DNA from: Lactarius indigo | Taxonomy: Eukaryota > Basidiomycota > Agaricomycetes > Russulales > Russulaceae | Direction of reading: 5' to 3' | Assembly (NCBI GenBank): GCA_025766275.1 | Contig: JAFKAC010000002.1 | Location: 1,674,001-1,738,000, forward strand | Length of the DNA: 64,000 nt | Part shown: positions 37,112 to 48,219 of the stretch, one piece after another | Position numbering within the stretch: position 1 is the first letter of the stretch | How the letters are laid out: each line of letters opens with the position of its first letter | Made by a program: the position numbers and the translations under genes | The notes under the pieces: model-generated | Told to the model about the DNA's origin: nothing | The model's input: only the letters and a program-made list of their open reading frames with translations | The model's database searches: none

Positions 37112-38304
37112 TCTAGTTCTTTTCACGTACTCTGAACATATTAGGATTGTCTTCGGATTACCACACGCAATTCCTCCCGTTTTATTGGATACGTATGTAC
37201 GTGTTCATGAGTCATGACGAAGTCGTCATTTTCGGTTGCCGTTTTTTTTTCGACTTTCTTCGCATTCAGTCGTACTACTACTATCCTGGCCCTCCTTCGG
37301 CAATATATCGCCCAACCCTGGATTACTTACTTCGATACATGTTGTCCGGTACCTTAAAGGGCTCAAAACCGGCTCCAATTTTTGCTGCTGTTTCACAAAC
37401 CTGGGACTAACAATAAGAGTTCATTACAGCAAGGCACTAAAGGTGGACATATTTTTATGTCCGAGAAGCGACTGAAGTGATGCCCTACTGGAAGCCGCGG
37501 CGCCGAAGCTAGTGGAAGCCAACTGGCCGATGAGGCGAACCGGGACTTGGGTCATGCGGTAAACTTCAAGTTGTGGCCTTGCTTACCTCAGGCTACCGTT
37601 CTTTCGTCGCCCTTGCGTGTTAGTGTTTACCATATCTGCACACACTACATTCTATTATCTCTATATACCCGTGGAATATATATCGATGAAATCAGCAATC
37701 TGGAGCTGACTCCATCGAACGTTGGGACCTGTACTGGCACGCTAGCCCTCAGGCAAACCACCAGATGGATGACACCACCTCATCCTCCGAATCCAACAAC
37801 ATGGGAATGAAGATAAGCCCTTCCGCCCTATGTCCACCCACTTCCACCTGTTACAAGTCACCGTCGAATACGCCCACTTCCTTGAAGTTCCCATCCCCTA
37901 TCTCGGAGTCTCGGGGGAAGTAGTTGCCTTTAGTGCTCCTCGCCATATGGCAAACTTCCACAAACGTTGGATGTGTGTTCCTGTCTTATCCAGTCCACAA
38001 ATGTAAGTGACCTTACGCTTCTTGGAGAAGACTGAGGTGGGCACCTAACCGCGTAGAAAGTGCGACCTGGGATGCACATCCCACCGACTCTCACTGTCGT
38101 ATGTGTACCTACCCCATTCGTTCGTATTCCTACGCCACCATTCAAAGTATTTGAACCCCATCGACTCTATTTACACATCACTGCGAACAGCCAGCGTTGT
38201 CTTTGGTTGGCAGACGAAAGCGATCACTCACTGCGCCTTGTTTGACTCAGTGAACTGTCGCATAACGACAACCGGCGGTATTGGTGTATTGTCTGTCTCT
38301 TGGT
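37112..38304. other. No supported gene; possible decayed retroelement scrap
   Basis: Short open frames only. Around 37320-37420 a frame reads VVRYLKGLKTGSN, faintly like the Copia RT/RNase H junction (RYLKG), but nothing around it supports a gene. Confidence 0.3.
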
Positions 38305-39110
38305 TTTTTTTCGACATCCCTGTGGTGGACCTGGTCGTAGATTATACCGTTCAGATGGCCAAGCCTATCGTTGTGAAAACGCGCTCCCCCCTTGATCATG
38401 TTCCTGATCTTGGGTCACCTAAAAACCTGCTGCGGACTCGGACACTATACGTACCTTATATTCCCGTCACGAAGTATGTCGCTCTACCCTCAGCATGCAC
38501 TATATCTCAAGTTCTCTTTAGTAGCTCCTGGAATCTGACAGCTTGAAGTTCTACGACAACGGGTTAACCGTTTATAATTCTATTCTCATCAGTTAATCTC
38601 AATGATAACCTCAGCCGCGTGCGAGGTGTAGGACACGTGAATAAGCTCCTCGTCAGGCTGACTGAGCAGCCTGTATTGGATGCCACGCAGACGAACCACA
38701 CACTAGACGCTTCATCGGAGACTTTCCTTTTCGACTGCACTTTATACACCGATTTCTCCCACTGGTGTCCATTTGGTTCTACTAGCGTTGGGCTTATTTC
38801 GATAATATCTGCTTCCCAAAAAAAACTCGACCCAGACAATCCGAACTCGCTAAAGACATGGATTTTGTCAAAATATGGTCCCATCTGGTGGAAGGATGGT
38901 TGTTGATAGGCTTGGGTGCGCTAGGGAGGCCGCCAAGTTGTCACTGCCAGCAACCTGAGTAACATTTATCAGGATTCTGGTCAACGACGCTGTCTGTACA
39001 ACTGCTGGAGTTCTGCGAAGGCGTTGGAGGGCTGTGTGGGTTGCATGCGTTCGTAGAGAGTCAATGGTATGAGGGGATGGTGATTTTGAAAGGTGCCTTG
39101 ATTGGTCTGT
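38305..39110 (+). pseudogene. Third phosphatase copy, internally deleted
   Basis: The membrane-anchor exon (LVVDYTVQMAKPIV to CTISQ) is followed within 40 bp by the FYDNG exon, so all catalytic exons including RHG are deleted. The C-terminal exon remains but SHDNT has become SHWCP. A stop and shifts follow. It is the most decayed of the three copies. Confidence 0.75.
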
Positions 39111-39435
39111 ACATTTGTAGTTAAATCAAGATTTGAATCAAGAGAAATGGTGCACAAATAGCATTCCAGATAATGTTGTCGGGCTTGGTATCGTGAACCG
39201 AAATTGCAACCACGTTGTGACTGTGCTCTCATGAATCCTGTAATAGGGTACGGACGTATTGTATAGATAGATGAGGACGTCGCTTCTCATCATTAGCTTT
39301 GTAGGGTGCTGCATGGATCTGAAAGTATAAAAGGAAAGTGGGTGTGGGAAAAGATACATGCCAGTGAGATGTAATAAATCTCTTAGGGCCTGTCCGGCAA
39401 AAAGAATCTGGCTGCAGGTCGCAAAGTGATAATGG

Positions 39436-39455
39436 ATTACCCCGGGTGGGGTAAT
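39436..39455. repeat. 20-bp perfect palindrome
   Basis: ATTACCCC, GGGT, then GGGGTAAT. It lies in sequence without genes and may belong to a small inverted-repeat element whose ends I could not find. Confidence 0.5.
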
Positions 39456-39558
39456 GAGGCCCTATGGAGCGACAAAAATGTCTGCTCCAAATCTCCGAAC
39501 GCCTCTCAGCTCCAGAAGAAATCAAGGAAGAAATAATTTTTTTTGTTTTCACCACGTG

Positions 39559-40480
39559 TTATGACAAGTGTCACCTGCGTGACTATCAATACCCTTGCAC
39601 TTCACATCCGCTGGCAGTTGTCACGAACCACTTGCTACATTTCCTTTCTTGTCCTTATCTGATCCATCTCCGGTTACCTTTCTTGAACCCATGATTCCCC
39701 TCTATCTGATTATTCTAGCACCTTCTGTGCTATTCTTGTTTATCCTTCTCCTGCCTTGCTGGCATAACACCATCTTGTGCGATGATGATACCATCTTGCC
39801 AGCACATCACTCTATCTATAGCAACCAGTAGCACTATGCACTCAGGCGCAATCCTGTACTATATAAGGAACCCTGTAGTGCGCCTTAGCTCCTTAGCTTT
39901 GGCTTAATCAATCATCTGCGTTGTATCTCCATTGACTCCTTGAGTGCCTCAGTCCCTTCAGCACCCAAGCCCTTGACCCTGACCCTTGACCCTTATCCTC
40001 TTTGGGCCATTCCCCTCTCAGCCTCTGTGCAGGCTTCCCCTTGACTTCGCTCTTACCCTCTTTCTGTCTTACTGGTCAGCCCAGTGACACGTGACCTTTG
40101 GACTTAGGCCACCGAGCTCGTCCATTGCTACAGACTCAGTCACCTTAGCACAAGGGGCTGTTACAGAAGGACCTTCCCACCTCAGCATAGGGGGATTGCC
40201 ACAGACTTAGCTACCTCGGCGTAGGAGCTATTACAAAAGACCTTAGGAGTCCTTCCACTCAGTGGGGATCCAACTCAGAGTCTGTTGCCTTAGGCAGGAT
40301 CTGTTACAGAATGACGCACGCCCCCGCAGAGGCGTGACAGCAGTCACAGTCAATGATCAAGCTCGATCAAGCTCAGGGTGTACATGCAGCCTCCTATCAC
40401 TCCTACATCTGCTCCCGCCCCAACAGCAGCGATCCAATTTGTGGGCAAATCTGAGGCGTGAGATGTTACAGTAGTCTGTA
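39559..40480 (+). mobile_element. Probable remnant of an LTR retrotransposon (LTR plus gag start)
   Basis: It begins TGTTATGACAAG, contains a TATATAAGG box near 39858 and pyrimidine-rich transcribed sequence. At 40384 a short frame opens, MQPPITPTSAPAPTAAIQF, resembling the start of a Gypsy gag. The frame stops after about 25 codons and no pol follows. Left and right LTR limits cannot be fixed. Confidence 0.35.
40110..40315. repeat. Degenerate tandem repeat with GCTATTACA/CTGTTACAGA core
   Basis: Three to four imperfect units of about 55-65 bp, each with ACTCAG..CCTTAG and a core near GGGGCTGTTACAGAAG, GAGCTATTACAAAAG and GATCTGTTACAGAATG. Probably part of the LTR-like remnant. Confidence 0.4.
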
Positions 40481-40499
40481 AGGTGACACTCAGTAAAAA

Positions 40500-40741
40500 A
40501 GGTTAGTCGGCTGTTGGTCGACCGTTTACCCCAAATAGTCATCGGGTAGTCAACGCGACTAAAAAATGAATATTTGCAAGAATTGTGAGTTTTGGTGACT
40601 AAGGATCGACTACAAATAGCTAGGTTGAGGGGCTTTGCCGAAGTCGAGCAAAGTCAATGCATGGGCAATCTGAGTCATCCGACGTCAATTTTAGTCATTG
40701 GGGGACAAATTCGTAGTCGTTCTTGGTCCAATCTAGGTCAA
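40500..40741. repeat. AGTC-rich repeat block, left of the Copia insertion
   Basis: About 11 AGTC/GACT tetramers in 240 bp (around 2 expected), many as AGTCA. The block resumes on the other side of the Copia element at 54497, so it was one array before insertion. Confidence 0.6.
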
Positions 40742-40746
40742 CCAAC

Positions 40747-41197
40747 TGTTGAGATTTCAGCGCACGCGAGGCCGGTGTGGCTCGCAATGGCGATCATACC
40801 CTTATTTGTCTGATTAATTACTTTACGGTGATCTGAACTAACTTCTCGTCTCGTCTCATCTCCTTGAATCACAGTCCACTCATGTTCATATGAATATGGT
40901 ACTTTACGGTACTCTGTGTTTCTTCTGGGCCTGCGCACTTATATACCACGTACGATATTTCCGTATGCCTCAGTAATCGCTTCTGCCCGCGATTCCTGAG
41001 GTAAGATAACTAGTTACTTTATTCCTATCAGTTTGCTTACGCCTAGACAGTCTTACTTGTTTGTCTAGGTGAATATACCTAGTAATTGCTTCTGCCCGCG
41101 ATTCCTGAGTCTTACTTGTTTGTCTAGTGCTCTCCGCACCTAGTTCGCCTTCGCGCATGTGCTCCGGTCCTTCACGCGGCTGCCATAACCTTCTACA
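40747..41197 (+). repeat. Copia 5' LTR
   Basis: 451 nt, TG...CA ends. Contains an internal near-repeat (CGCTTCTGCCCGCGATTCC at 40978 and again near 41080) and a TATATACC box near 40943. Confidence 0.92.
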
Positions 41198-41211
41198 GGT
41201 TATGGGCCCTG
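41198..41211 (+). promoter_or_regulatory. Copia primer binding site, complementary to initiator tRNA-Met anticodon region
   Basis: GGTTATGGGCCCTG directly follows the LTR. Its complement CAGGGCCCATAACC matches the anticodon stem-loop of eukaryotic initiator tRNA-Met, the half-tRNA primer known for copia and Ty5. Confidence 0.7.
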
Positions 41212-41260
41212 CCGAGCATCGCTAGGCCAGCTTGCGTATATCATTGCTGCTTTACCCATT

Positions 41261-42006
41261 ATGTCTACTGCGCCCCCTGCCCAACCACCTGCCCCACCTG
41301 CTGCCGCTGGGGCGTCCAATCCCCCAGCTGCCGGATCGTCTTCCGCCTCTGCACCACCTCCACCTCCTGCTCCCACTCCAGTCATAGAACAGCTCCCCGC
41401 TAACATCCCACGCCTCGAGCCTGATGGCTCTAACTGGGCGATATTCGCTGTGCGCTTCCAGGAAGCGATGCAAGTGAGTCGCCGGTGGGGTTTCTTCGAC
41501 GGAAAGATCCAGCGTCCTATCCCAGCGGATCCGGACAACATCACAGCAGCTGAAACGGAGGCTATTGTCAAGTGGGACTACGACGATCTTGTCGCACGAT
41601 ATCTCCTTTCGCAGCGTCTCCCCGATTCCACGGCAGTGCGCATGGGCACCGTTCCGACAGCGCAGTTACGTTGGCTCCGCGTCAATGACGAGTTCACCGC
41701 GAAGAGCGTTTACGCGCAGAACGACCTCGAGTCCACTTTCTTCGAGATGCGTTGCGCAAAGGGTGGCGACGTTCGTGCCTTCCTGACCAGTCTGCGCTAC
41801 AAGCACGAGGAACTTGCGGCCGCAGGAGTCCACATTACTATGAGGGACTACCAGCGGACAGTGCTCAAGGGGATCCCGGAGGAGCTCGCTTGTTTCGCTT
41901 CGAGCATCCTGTCCTCCGCGCGGCTTGTTCACGGCTTCTCATCCATTGACACAGAGTCCCTAATCGACCACATCTGCGAGGAGGCCGACCGGTTGAAGAA
42001 CCGTTG
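41261..42006 (+). CDS. Copia gag (5' part of gag-pol, interrupted)
   Basis: The ATG at 41261 starts an Ala/Pro-rich leader, then the UBN2/gag core (LEPDGSNWAIFAVRFQEAM, RGWGF-like FFDGKI, LRYKHEELAAAG). The frame is cut at 42006 by a solo LTR. Downstream it resumes in frame at 42584 once the insert and one target duplication are disregarded. Confidence 0.85.
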
Positions 42007-42578
42007 TGTCACGTTTCGGACTTTCTGTACTGTGGTACGATAACTTCTGAGGACCCTTACTGTACCGGTTGCAACTACGGCGGTAAGGTAGATTAGTTGC
42101 GGACTTACGATAGGCGATACCGAGCACGATAGGAGATAGGGTACGATAGCTGACTGATGACAGGTGCCACTAGTACTAGTACTAGTAGTATTAGGGTTTG
42201 CGATGTTTCTGCGATACGTTGGACGCTACTTACTGTGACTCATAGCAGCGCTTGTAAGCCTGCTCGAATGTGTATTTAAGGAGGCTGGTGAAGACCAAGA
42301 TACGCCATCTTGGTCTTCTTGAATCGTCACTTTTGTGCTTCTCCCTTGCGATCTATCGCTTCGTCTCTCTGTCATTTCTTATTTCTCTCGAATCCTACTT
42401 CAGTGTCCAACTTCGTTTGTGACAAGCAAAGACAAGCATAAGTCTTGCCGGTGTACCTCCGCGTATTCACTAAGGCAAGCACACGGACCTTCGCGTCGTC
42501 GTGTCGGACATACATTCGCGCTAAGTTGTTGCCGCCTCCCTCGGGCTCAAGTCGAGCTGACGTCGTGACGGCGTTACA
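42007..42578 (+). mobile_element. Solo LTR of a Gypsy element inside Copia gag
   Basis: 572 nt from TGTCACG to GGCGTTACA, flanked by CGTTG duplications (42002-42006 and 42579-42583). It shares with the full Gypsy LTR the TATTTAAG box, the 12-bp hairpin GAAGACCAAGAT/ATCTTGGTCTTC (42290-42318) and the 3' end CGTCGTGACGGCGTTACA. It differs elsewhere, so it belongs to a related but distinct subfamily. Confidence 0.85.
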
Positions 42579-42583
42579 CGTTG

Positions 42584-45500
42584 GGCCAAGTCGCTTTCCA
42601 ATGCGCTCGGGGCCAAGAGTCAGGCCGCTGGAGACGATGCCCTTGCAGCTACGGGGTCCGAGGGCACAACGAGACGCCGCAGGGGCAAGTGCCACAATTG
42701 TGGGAAGCCGGGTCATTGGGCGCGGGAATGTCGGTCTCCCAAGAAGGAGGAGAAGCCGGGCGACGAAGCACAGAAGTCTGACACAAAGCCTGTCGGGTCT
42801 GCTAATGCTGTTGCGACCCAGGAGGACGATGCGGACGGGTGCTGGGCCGCGGATCTTGCCTCAAACACGCCGGACTTGGAGGGCATCGCGCTCATTGACG
42901 AGAGCGATTGGCTGTATGAGGTAGGGGAGGTCGCGGCGGCAGTTATCACGCCCGTCAGCGATGACCGTGGCGAGCGCATCGAGCTATACAACTCGGGCGC
43001 GACGCGCCACATTTCCCCCTACAAATCCGATTTCTCCACTTACTCCACGCTCGACCCCCCCATCTATCTCAACGCCGCAAACCAGCAGAAGTTCCCTGCT
43101 GTGGGTGTCGGCAGCCTTACCATCAGCGCGCCGAACGGTGGCGATCAGTCTGCTATCGTTCTCCATGAAGTTCTTCACGCGCCAGCTGTCGGCTACACTC
43201 TGGTGTCCATCGGTGCTCTGGATACGAACGGCTACCGCGCCTCTATCGGGGGTGGGCAACTTGAGCTGTTTGCGCCCAGAGGCGAGCGTGTTGCGCAGAT
43301 CCCACGGACGACGCGGGGGCTGTACCGTATTACTCACCCAGGAGAGTCAGCTCTTTCAATTGAGACGATTTCCGTTATGGAGCTTCACCGTCGTCTTGGG
43401 CATATAGCTCCCGCCAGCGCCTGCGCTCTTGTCAAGAAGGGTCTTGTGACTGGTATCAGGCTGGATCTGGACTCACGGGAGGTGCAGTGCGACGCTTGTT
43501 TGTTTGCGCGCGCGACTCGCAAGGCCGTTCCGAAGGCACGCATCAGTCCTCGGGCTCAGCACTTTGGAGAGGAGATCCATACGGATGTGTGGGGCCCGTC
43601 CCCCGTTTCCAGCAGACGTGGGTGCCTGTATTTCGTCACGTTTACAGACGATGCCACGCGTTACACGGTCACATACATACTGAAGACCAAGGCTGAGACT
43701 CTCGCGGCTTACAAGTGCTTTGAGGCTTGGGTGCTGACGCAGCAGCACTGTCGTGCCATCAAAGTCCTTCATTCCGACCGCGGCGGGGAATACCTCAGCG
43801 CAGCCTTCGACCACCACCTCAAGTCTTCCGGCACCGTGTGCCGTCTCACAGTACACGACACGCCTCAGCTCAATGGCGTGGCCGAGTGTTTGAACCGCAC
43901 ATTGGTCGAGCGCATCCGGGCGTTCACTCACTCGAGCGGCCTGCCCAAGTTTCTCTGGGGCAAGGCTTTGCGACACGCAACATGGTTGAAGAACCGTTCG
44001 TCGACTCGGGCTCTCGATGGTCTGACACCTTACCAAGCGTTGCTCGGACGCGCGCCTGATCTGTCAGGACTGCAGCGATGGGGCGCGACTGTGTGGGTAC
44101 ATGACGACAGCGGCTCTAAGCTGGATGCGCGTGCCCGGGAGGGCCGTTGGCTTGGTTTTGACACCGAGTCTCACGCGCACCGTGTTTACTTTCCAGCTAA
44201 GCGTAGCGTCGCCACAGAGCGGAATGTCTACTTTGGCGCAGAACCGCAGCTCGAGGGGGAGGAAGAACAAGAAGAGCAAATTGTTGTCATTCCGAGCACA
44301 GAGCGCGAGCAGCGTACCGCGCGACCAAACCGTACCGCGCGACCAAACCGTACTGCGCAACCAACCCCCACAACTTCTCAGCCAGCAGCAGCGCCTGCTT
44401 TGAAGCCTGTTCCGGCCCCTATTTCACTTCTTCCACCAGCCTTGCCACCCGTCCCAGTCGCTGCCCCAGGCGCGAACTCACCTGATTCCCCACTGACTCC
44501 ACTCTCCTCTTCCTCATCATCTTCAGCATCTGCAGGGGTGCAAGGCGACGATGAACTTGACCCAGAACAGACCACTCGGAAGATGACTCGAGTCCGCAAG
44601 CCATCGCATACAATCCGTGAGCTCATGGAAGGCATCGGCGTGTTGTCTGCCCAACGTACTGACCGACGCTTTGCAGCCGGGCTTCAAGTACCAGGAGGGT
44701 TTGGAGAGGAAGTCGAGGAAGCAGGGGGAGCGTGGTCGGCCGAGAATGCGTTCGAAGCACTCGAAGACTCGGAGTGGCTCGAGTACATTCTCGCTGCCGA
44801 GGTCGCCGAGGCGGAGGCTCTGGAACCGCGCACGCTCGCGGAGGCCAAGCGCCATCCGGACTGGCCACTATGGGAGAAAGCTATCCAAGACGAGCTCGCA
44901 ACCCTGAAGACGGCCGGGACCTGGAGGCTTGAAGAACCACCGCCTGGAGCTAACATCATAGGCTCGAAGTGGGTCTTCAAGGCCAAGAAGGACGCGGCGG
45001 GTAACATCGCCTGGTACAAGGCCCGACTCGTCGCGCAGGGGTTCTCGCAGATTGGTGGAGTCGATTACGACGACACCTATGCGCCCGTGGCAAAGCTAGC
45101 GTCTTCGCGCGCAGTGATCGCTATGGCTAATCGGCTTGGGCTCGTGCTCCACCAGGTGGACATCAAAGGCGCGTACCTCAACGGGGTTCTACGGGACGAC
45201 GAGGTCCTCTACATGCGGCATCCCCCTGGGTACTCGGCGCCGGATGCGGGAACGCGAGTTCTGCGGCTGCAGAAGGCCTTGTATGGCTTGAAGCAGGCGG
45301 GACGTCATTGGTACCAGACATTCACGTCTATTCTGTCTAAGCTGGGTTTCTCGCAGTGCTCAGTCGATCAGGCGGTTTACTACAAGGTGAACGAGGCTGC
45401 GCGGCACCTCATCGTCATCGCGGTGCATGTCGACGATTGCACCATTGCCGCGAGTGAGCCGTGCCTTGTGGACGCCTTCAAGGTTGGCCTCAGCAAGTAT

Positions 45501-45727
45501 GTTGAGGTGACGGATCTGGGGGAGCTCCATTGGATGCTTGGAATTGAGGTGAAGCGCGATCGTGCTGCCGGGACTATCCATCTATCCCAGCGCGCGTATA
45601 TTGATGCCATTTTACACCGTTTCAACTTTGCTGACCTCAAGCCACTCACTACCCCGATGGACGTGCAAGCCAAACTAACATCCGAGCAAGCACCCGCAAG
45701 CGCAGCCGAGTTCGCGGCCATGCGCGA
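42584..45727 (+). CDS. Copia pol: CCHC knuckle, protease, integrase, reverse transcriptase
   Basis: Continues the gag frame. CHNCGKPGHWAREC is a zinc knuckle. The protease box reads ELYNSGATRHIS, with Asn where the catalytic Asp is expected. The integrase has ELHRRLGH, CDACLFAR, DVWGP, HSDRGGEY and NGVAECLNRT (D, D, E present). RT has WKARLVAQGFSQ, QVDIKGAYLNGVL, LYGLKQAGRHWY and HVDDC at the catalytic site. The frame is cut after codon MRD by the Gypsy element. Confidence 0.9.
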
Positions 45728-46173
45728 TGTTACGGTTGCACGCATTGACCCTTACTGTACCGGTTGTGGCTACGGCGGTAAGGTAGATTAGTCACGGACT
45801 CGGGGTTACAATAGGAGTTAGGTGTTGAACGATGACTCGATCCTAGTACAGGTAGTAGTAGTATTAGGATTGCGCTACTTACGCGATACGCTACAATACT
45901 GTGACTCATAGCAGCGCTTGAAAGCCTGCTTTTCTTGTATTTAAGGTAGCTGCGGAAGACCAAGATACGCCATCTTGGTCTTCTTCAATCGTCACTTCTT
46001 TGATTTGCATCTTCAAAGTCTCGCCTTCTATCTGGGTTTGAGTGCCGCAGTTATACTAGTGTCTTCGAACATCTAGGAGTTGCCTTTGTGCCATACGCCT
46101 TGCGCGTGATCAGCTAAGTTACCAAAGTCGCCTTATCGAGCTCAAGTCGAGCTAACGTCGTGACGGCGTTACA
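45728..46173 (+). repeat. Gypsy 5' LTR
   Basis: TGTTACGG...GGCGTTACA, 446 nt. TATTTAA box at 45938-45944. A perfect 12-bp hairpin lies at 45955-45966 and 45972-45983 with a 5-nt loop. Confidence 0.93.
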
Positions 46174-46175
46174 TT

Positions 46176-46186
46176 AAGACCAAGAT
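46176..46186 (+). promoter_or_regulatory. Gypsy primer binding site complementary to the element's own LTR
   Basis: AAGACCAAGAT, two bases after the LTR, is the exact complement of ATCTTGGTCTT at 45972-45982. That segment lies 34 bp after the TATTTAA box, where transcription should start. The same geometry underlies Tf1 self-priming in fission yeast. Confidence 0.6.
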
Positions 46187-46220
46187 CCTTCATTGTGGTG
46201 ACTGTCAATACCAGAGATCA

Positions 46221-48041
46221 GTGGACGAACTTCCGTCCCTACCATCTAGACCGAAGAGGGGACCGCAACGTACCAACTCGATTTTAGGAGCAGCCAGGTG
46301 GAGAGACCGAGGAGACGAGACCGGATACTTTGTAGAGTTCAACGGACCGACGAGGTTCAGACCTGTTGAGTTCAATTTCGACCACCTGTGTTGGGTAGAG
46401 GTTACGTGGAACCCCATAGACCATCGCTGGGACGTCATCAGACCAGCAGGGAGGCAGTACCAGTGCGACATAGACGCACGCGAGCTCAATTCACGAGCTG
46501 ACTGGGGACCTATCGACGGCCAATTACGAGAACATTCCACCGGAGAAGCGGTTAGCGAAGAAACCGAAGAAGATGGACCGAGTGAAGAAGATCGGCCCGC
46601 AAGCGTCGGACCCATCGAGCAGTACACCATCCAACAAGCTGAGTCTCTGCACATCTCGGACCAACCAGAAATCATTCACATACGAACACCCGCAGCAAAA
46701 ATGGCAACTACCACTATGACGGCCGAAGAAATCATTATTGTCAGAGAACAAGCGGCGCGAGAAGCGGCTGAAGCAATTAGACAAGAATCGCAGCAAAATC
46801 TTATGCCCATCAATCCAGAAACGGGGCATCGTATGACAGCAGACGACGCAGCAATCTTTCGGGCTATCGGACCCGACCAAGGAGACCCCCCATCAGGGGA
46901 CGGAACAAGACGAGTAATGTCGTTAGACCCCCCACCAGGATGGGGAGGGCCACCAGGAGGAGACTTCCCCCGACGTCCGAGAGGAGGGGGGAATCCACCT
47001 GACCTCCCAAACAACCCGCCGGAAGGAGGACCGCCAGGAGGAGGCGGAGGAGGCGGTGCAGGAGGAGGAGGAGGAGGACACAGCAATGAAAAACTGACTG
47101 GTGAACCTCCCACTATCTTCGACGGAGATCGTACTAAAGTGGACTCATTCCTCACGCAATGGCACGTATATTGGGGGATGAACCTCGACACCCCCGTCAT
47201 GCGCAACGACTACCGACGATGCCTCTTATTCTTATCTTATATAAAGGGGGTATCGGTCAGCGAATGGGTACTCTCGTACCTCAAATGGCTCAATCGGCAA
47301 ATACAACGCGGGATAGATCAACACACGAGGGATCTATGGAATGCAGTAGCAGAGGGTTTCAACCAAAGGTTCGTTAACACCCTCGAACGTGAACAAGCTC
47401 AAGCGCTTCTAAGGAAAGGACTCAAGATGGTCGACGGAGACATCGACAAATACGTCAATGAGTTCGAAGAAGCCGCTAGGAAGGCAGGATACCGCCTTAA
47501 CGACCCCCAAACTATCGATCTATTTACCAAAGGATTACCCAAAAAGCTGTACGAAAAAACGTACGACCTGGATGAGCCGGAAACGTTCGACGAATGGAAG
47601 CGAGCAACGCTTCGAAGACAGCGCAATTATATCCACATTCGAGCAAGGGTGGATGAGTACAAAGACACTAAGCCGAAGAAGACGGGTAATGCCGGATGGA
47701 CCGTTCCCCAGAATCTCGCAAACCCATGGGCAATGGATACGTCCGCCGATCGAGCCAAGGCCAGACTCGCAGGATCGGAAGAAATCGACTACGGTAAACC
47801 ACCGTATACAAACCTACCCCCCTATTCGCCAAGAGGAGGACCAGGAGCGAGGGGGCGAGGAAGGGGAGGATCCCGACGAGACCTAAGGACAGTGTTGTGT
47901 TATAACTGCAACGCGCCTGGTCATCTCTCACGAAATTGCCCTAGCCCCCGACAACCGCGACAATGGCAAAACCCGGGGCCTTCAACCGCCCGAATGACGG
48001 AGACGGACTACCACACTCAGGAGACACCCCGGCTCAGATAA
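46221..48041 (+). CDS. Gypsy gag polyprotein
   Basis: Open frame with the first ATG at 46701; the upstream 480 bp is also open and protein-like, so the real start is unclear. A Gly/Pro-rich segment precedes the retrotransposon gag core (DSFLTQWHVYWGMN, WNAVAEGFNQRFVN, YVNEFEEAARKAGY). The CCHC knuckle CYNCNAPGHLSRNC is near the end. The usual gag tail (TAEERAKEWLTGVANAPDEV) is in another frame at 48061-48172, so one base appears missing near 47965. Confidence 0.85.
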   Translation: MDELPSLPSRPKRGPQRTNSILGAARWRDRGDETGYFVEFNGPTRFRPVEFNFDHLCWVEVTWNPIDHRWDVIRPAGRQYQCDIDARELNSRADWGPIDGQLREHSTGEAVSEETEEDGPSEEDRPASVGPIEQYTIQQAESLHISDQPEIIHIRTPAAKMATTTMTAEEIIIVREQAAREAAEAIRQESQQNLMPINPETGHRMTADDAAIFRAIGPDQGDPPSGDGTRRVMSLDPPPGWGGPPGGDFPRRPRGGGNPPDLPNNPPEGGPPGGGGGGGAGGGGGGHSNEKLTGEPPTIFDGDRTKVDSFLTQWHVYWGMNLDTPVMRNDYRRCLLFLSYIKGVSVSEWVLSYLKWLNRQIQRGIDQHTRDLWNAVAEGFNQRFVNTLEREQAQALLRKGLKMVDGDIDKYVNEFEEAARKAGYRLNDPQTIDLFTKGLPKKLYEKTYDLDEPETFDEWKRATLRRQRNYIHIRARVDEYKDTKPKKTGNAGWTVPQNLANPWAMDTSADRAKARLAGSEEIDYGKPPYTNLPPYSPRGGPGARGRGRGGSRRDLRTVLCYNCNAPGHLSRNCPSPRQPRQWQNPGPSTARMTETDYHTQETPRLR

Positions 48042-48219
48042 ACGCCGCCTCAACAAATAAAACAGCCGAAGAACGAGCCAAAGAATGGCTTACTGGAGTT
48101 GCCAACGCCCCGGACGAGGTGAAGGATCTCATACTACAAGAAATGTGGGGAAAAGAGGGTTTTCGGAGCGCCTAAACCCGTCGGTCTGGGTGAGGGCTTT
48201 AAATTGTAATTCTGTAATC

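Noticed and set aside
37236..37475. Possible Copia RNase H fragment (VRYLKG)
   Set aside because: Only one short motif; neighbouring sequence shows no further similarity.
39971..40005. Telomere-like CCCTTGA/CCCTGA repeats
   Set aside because: Only four irregular units inside LTR-like sequence; not the CCCTAA telomere repeat.
40110..40315. CRISPR-like regular repeats
   Set aside because: Units are degenerate, lack constant spacers, and the genome is eukaryotic.
47030..47080. GGA-rich tract in Gypsy gag as a regulatory repeat
   Set aside because: It encodes the Gly-rich linker of gag in frame; coding explains it.
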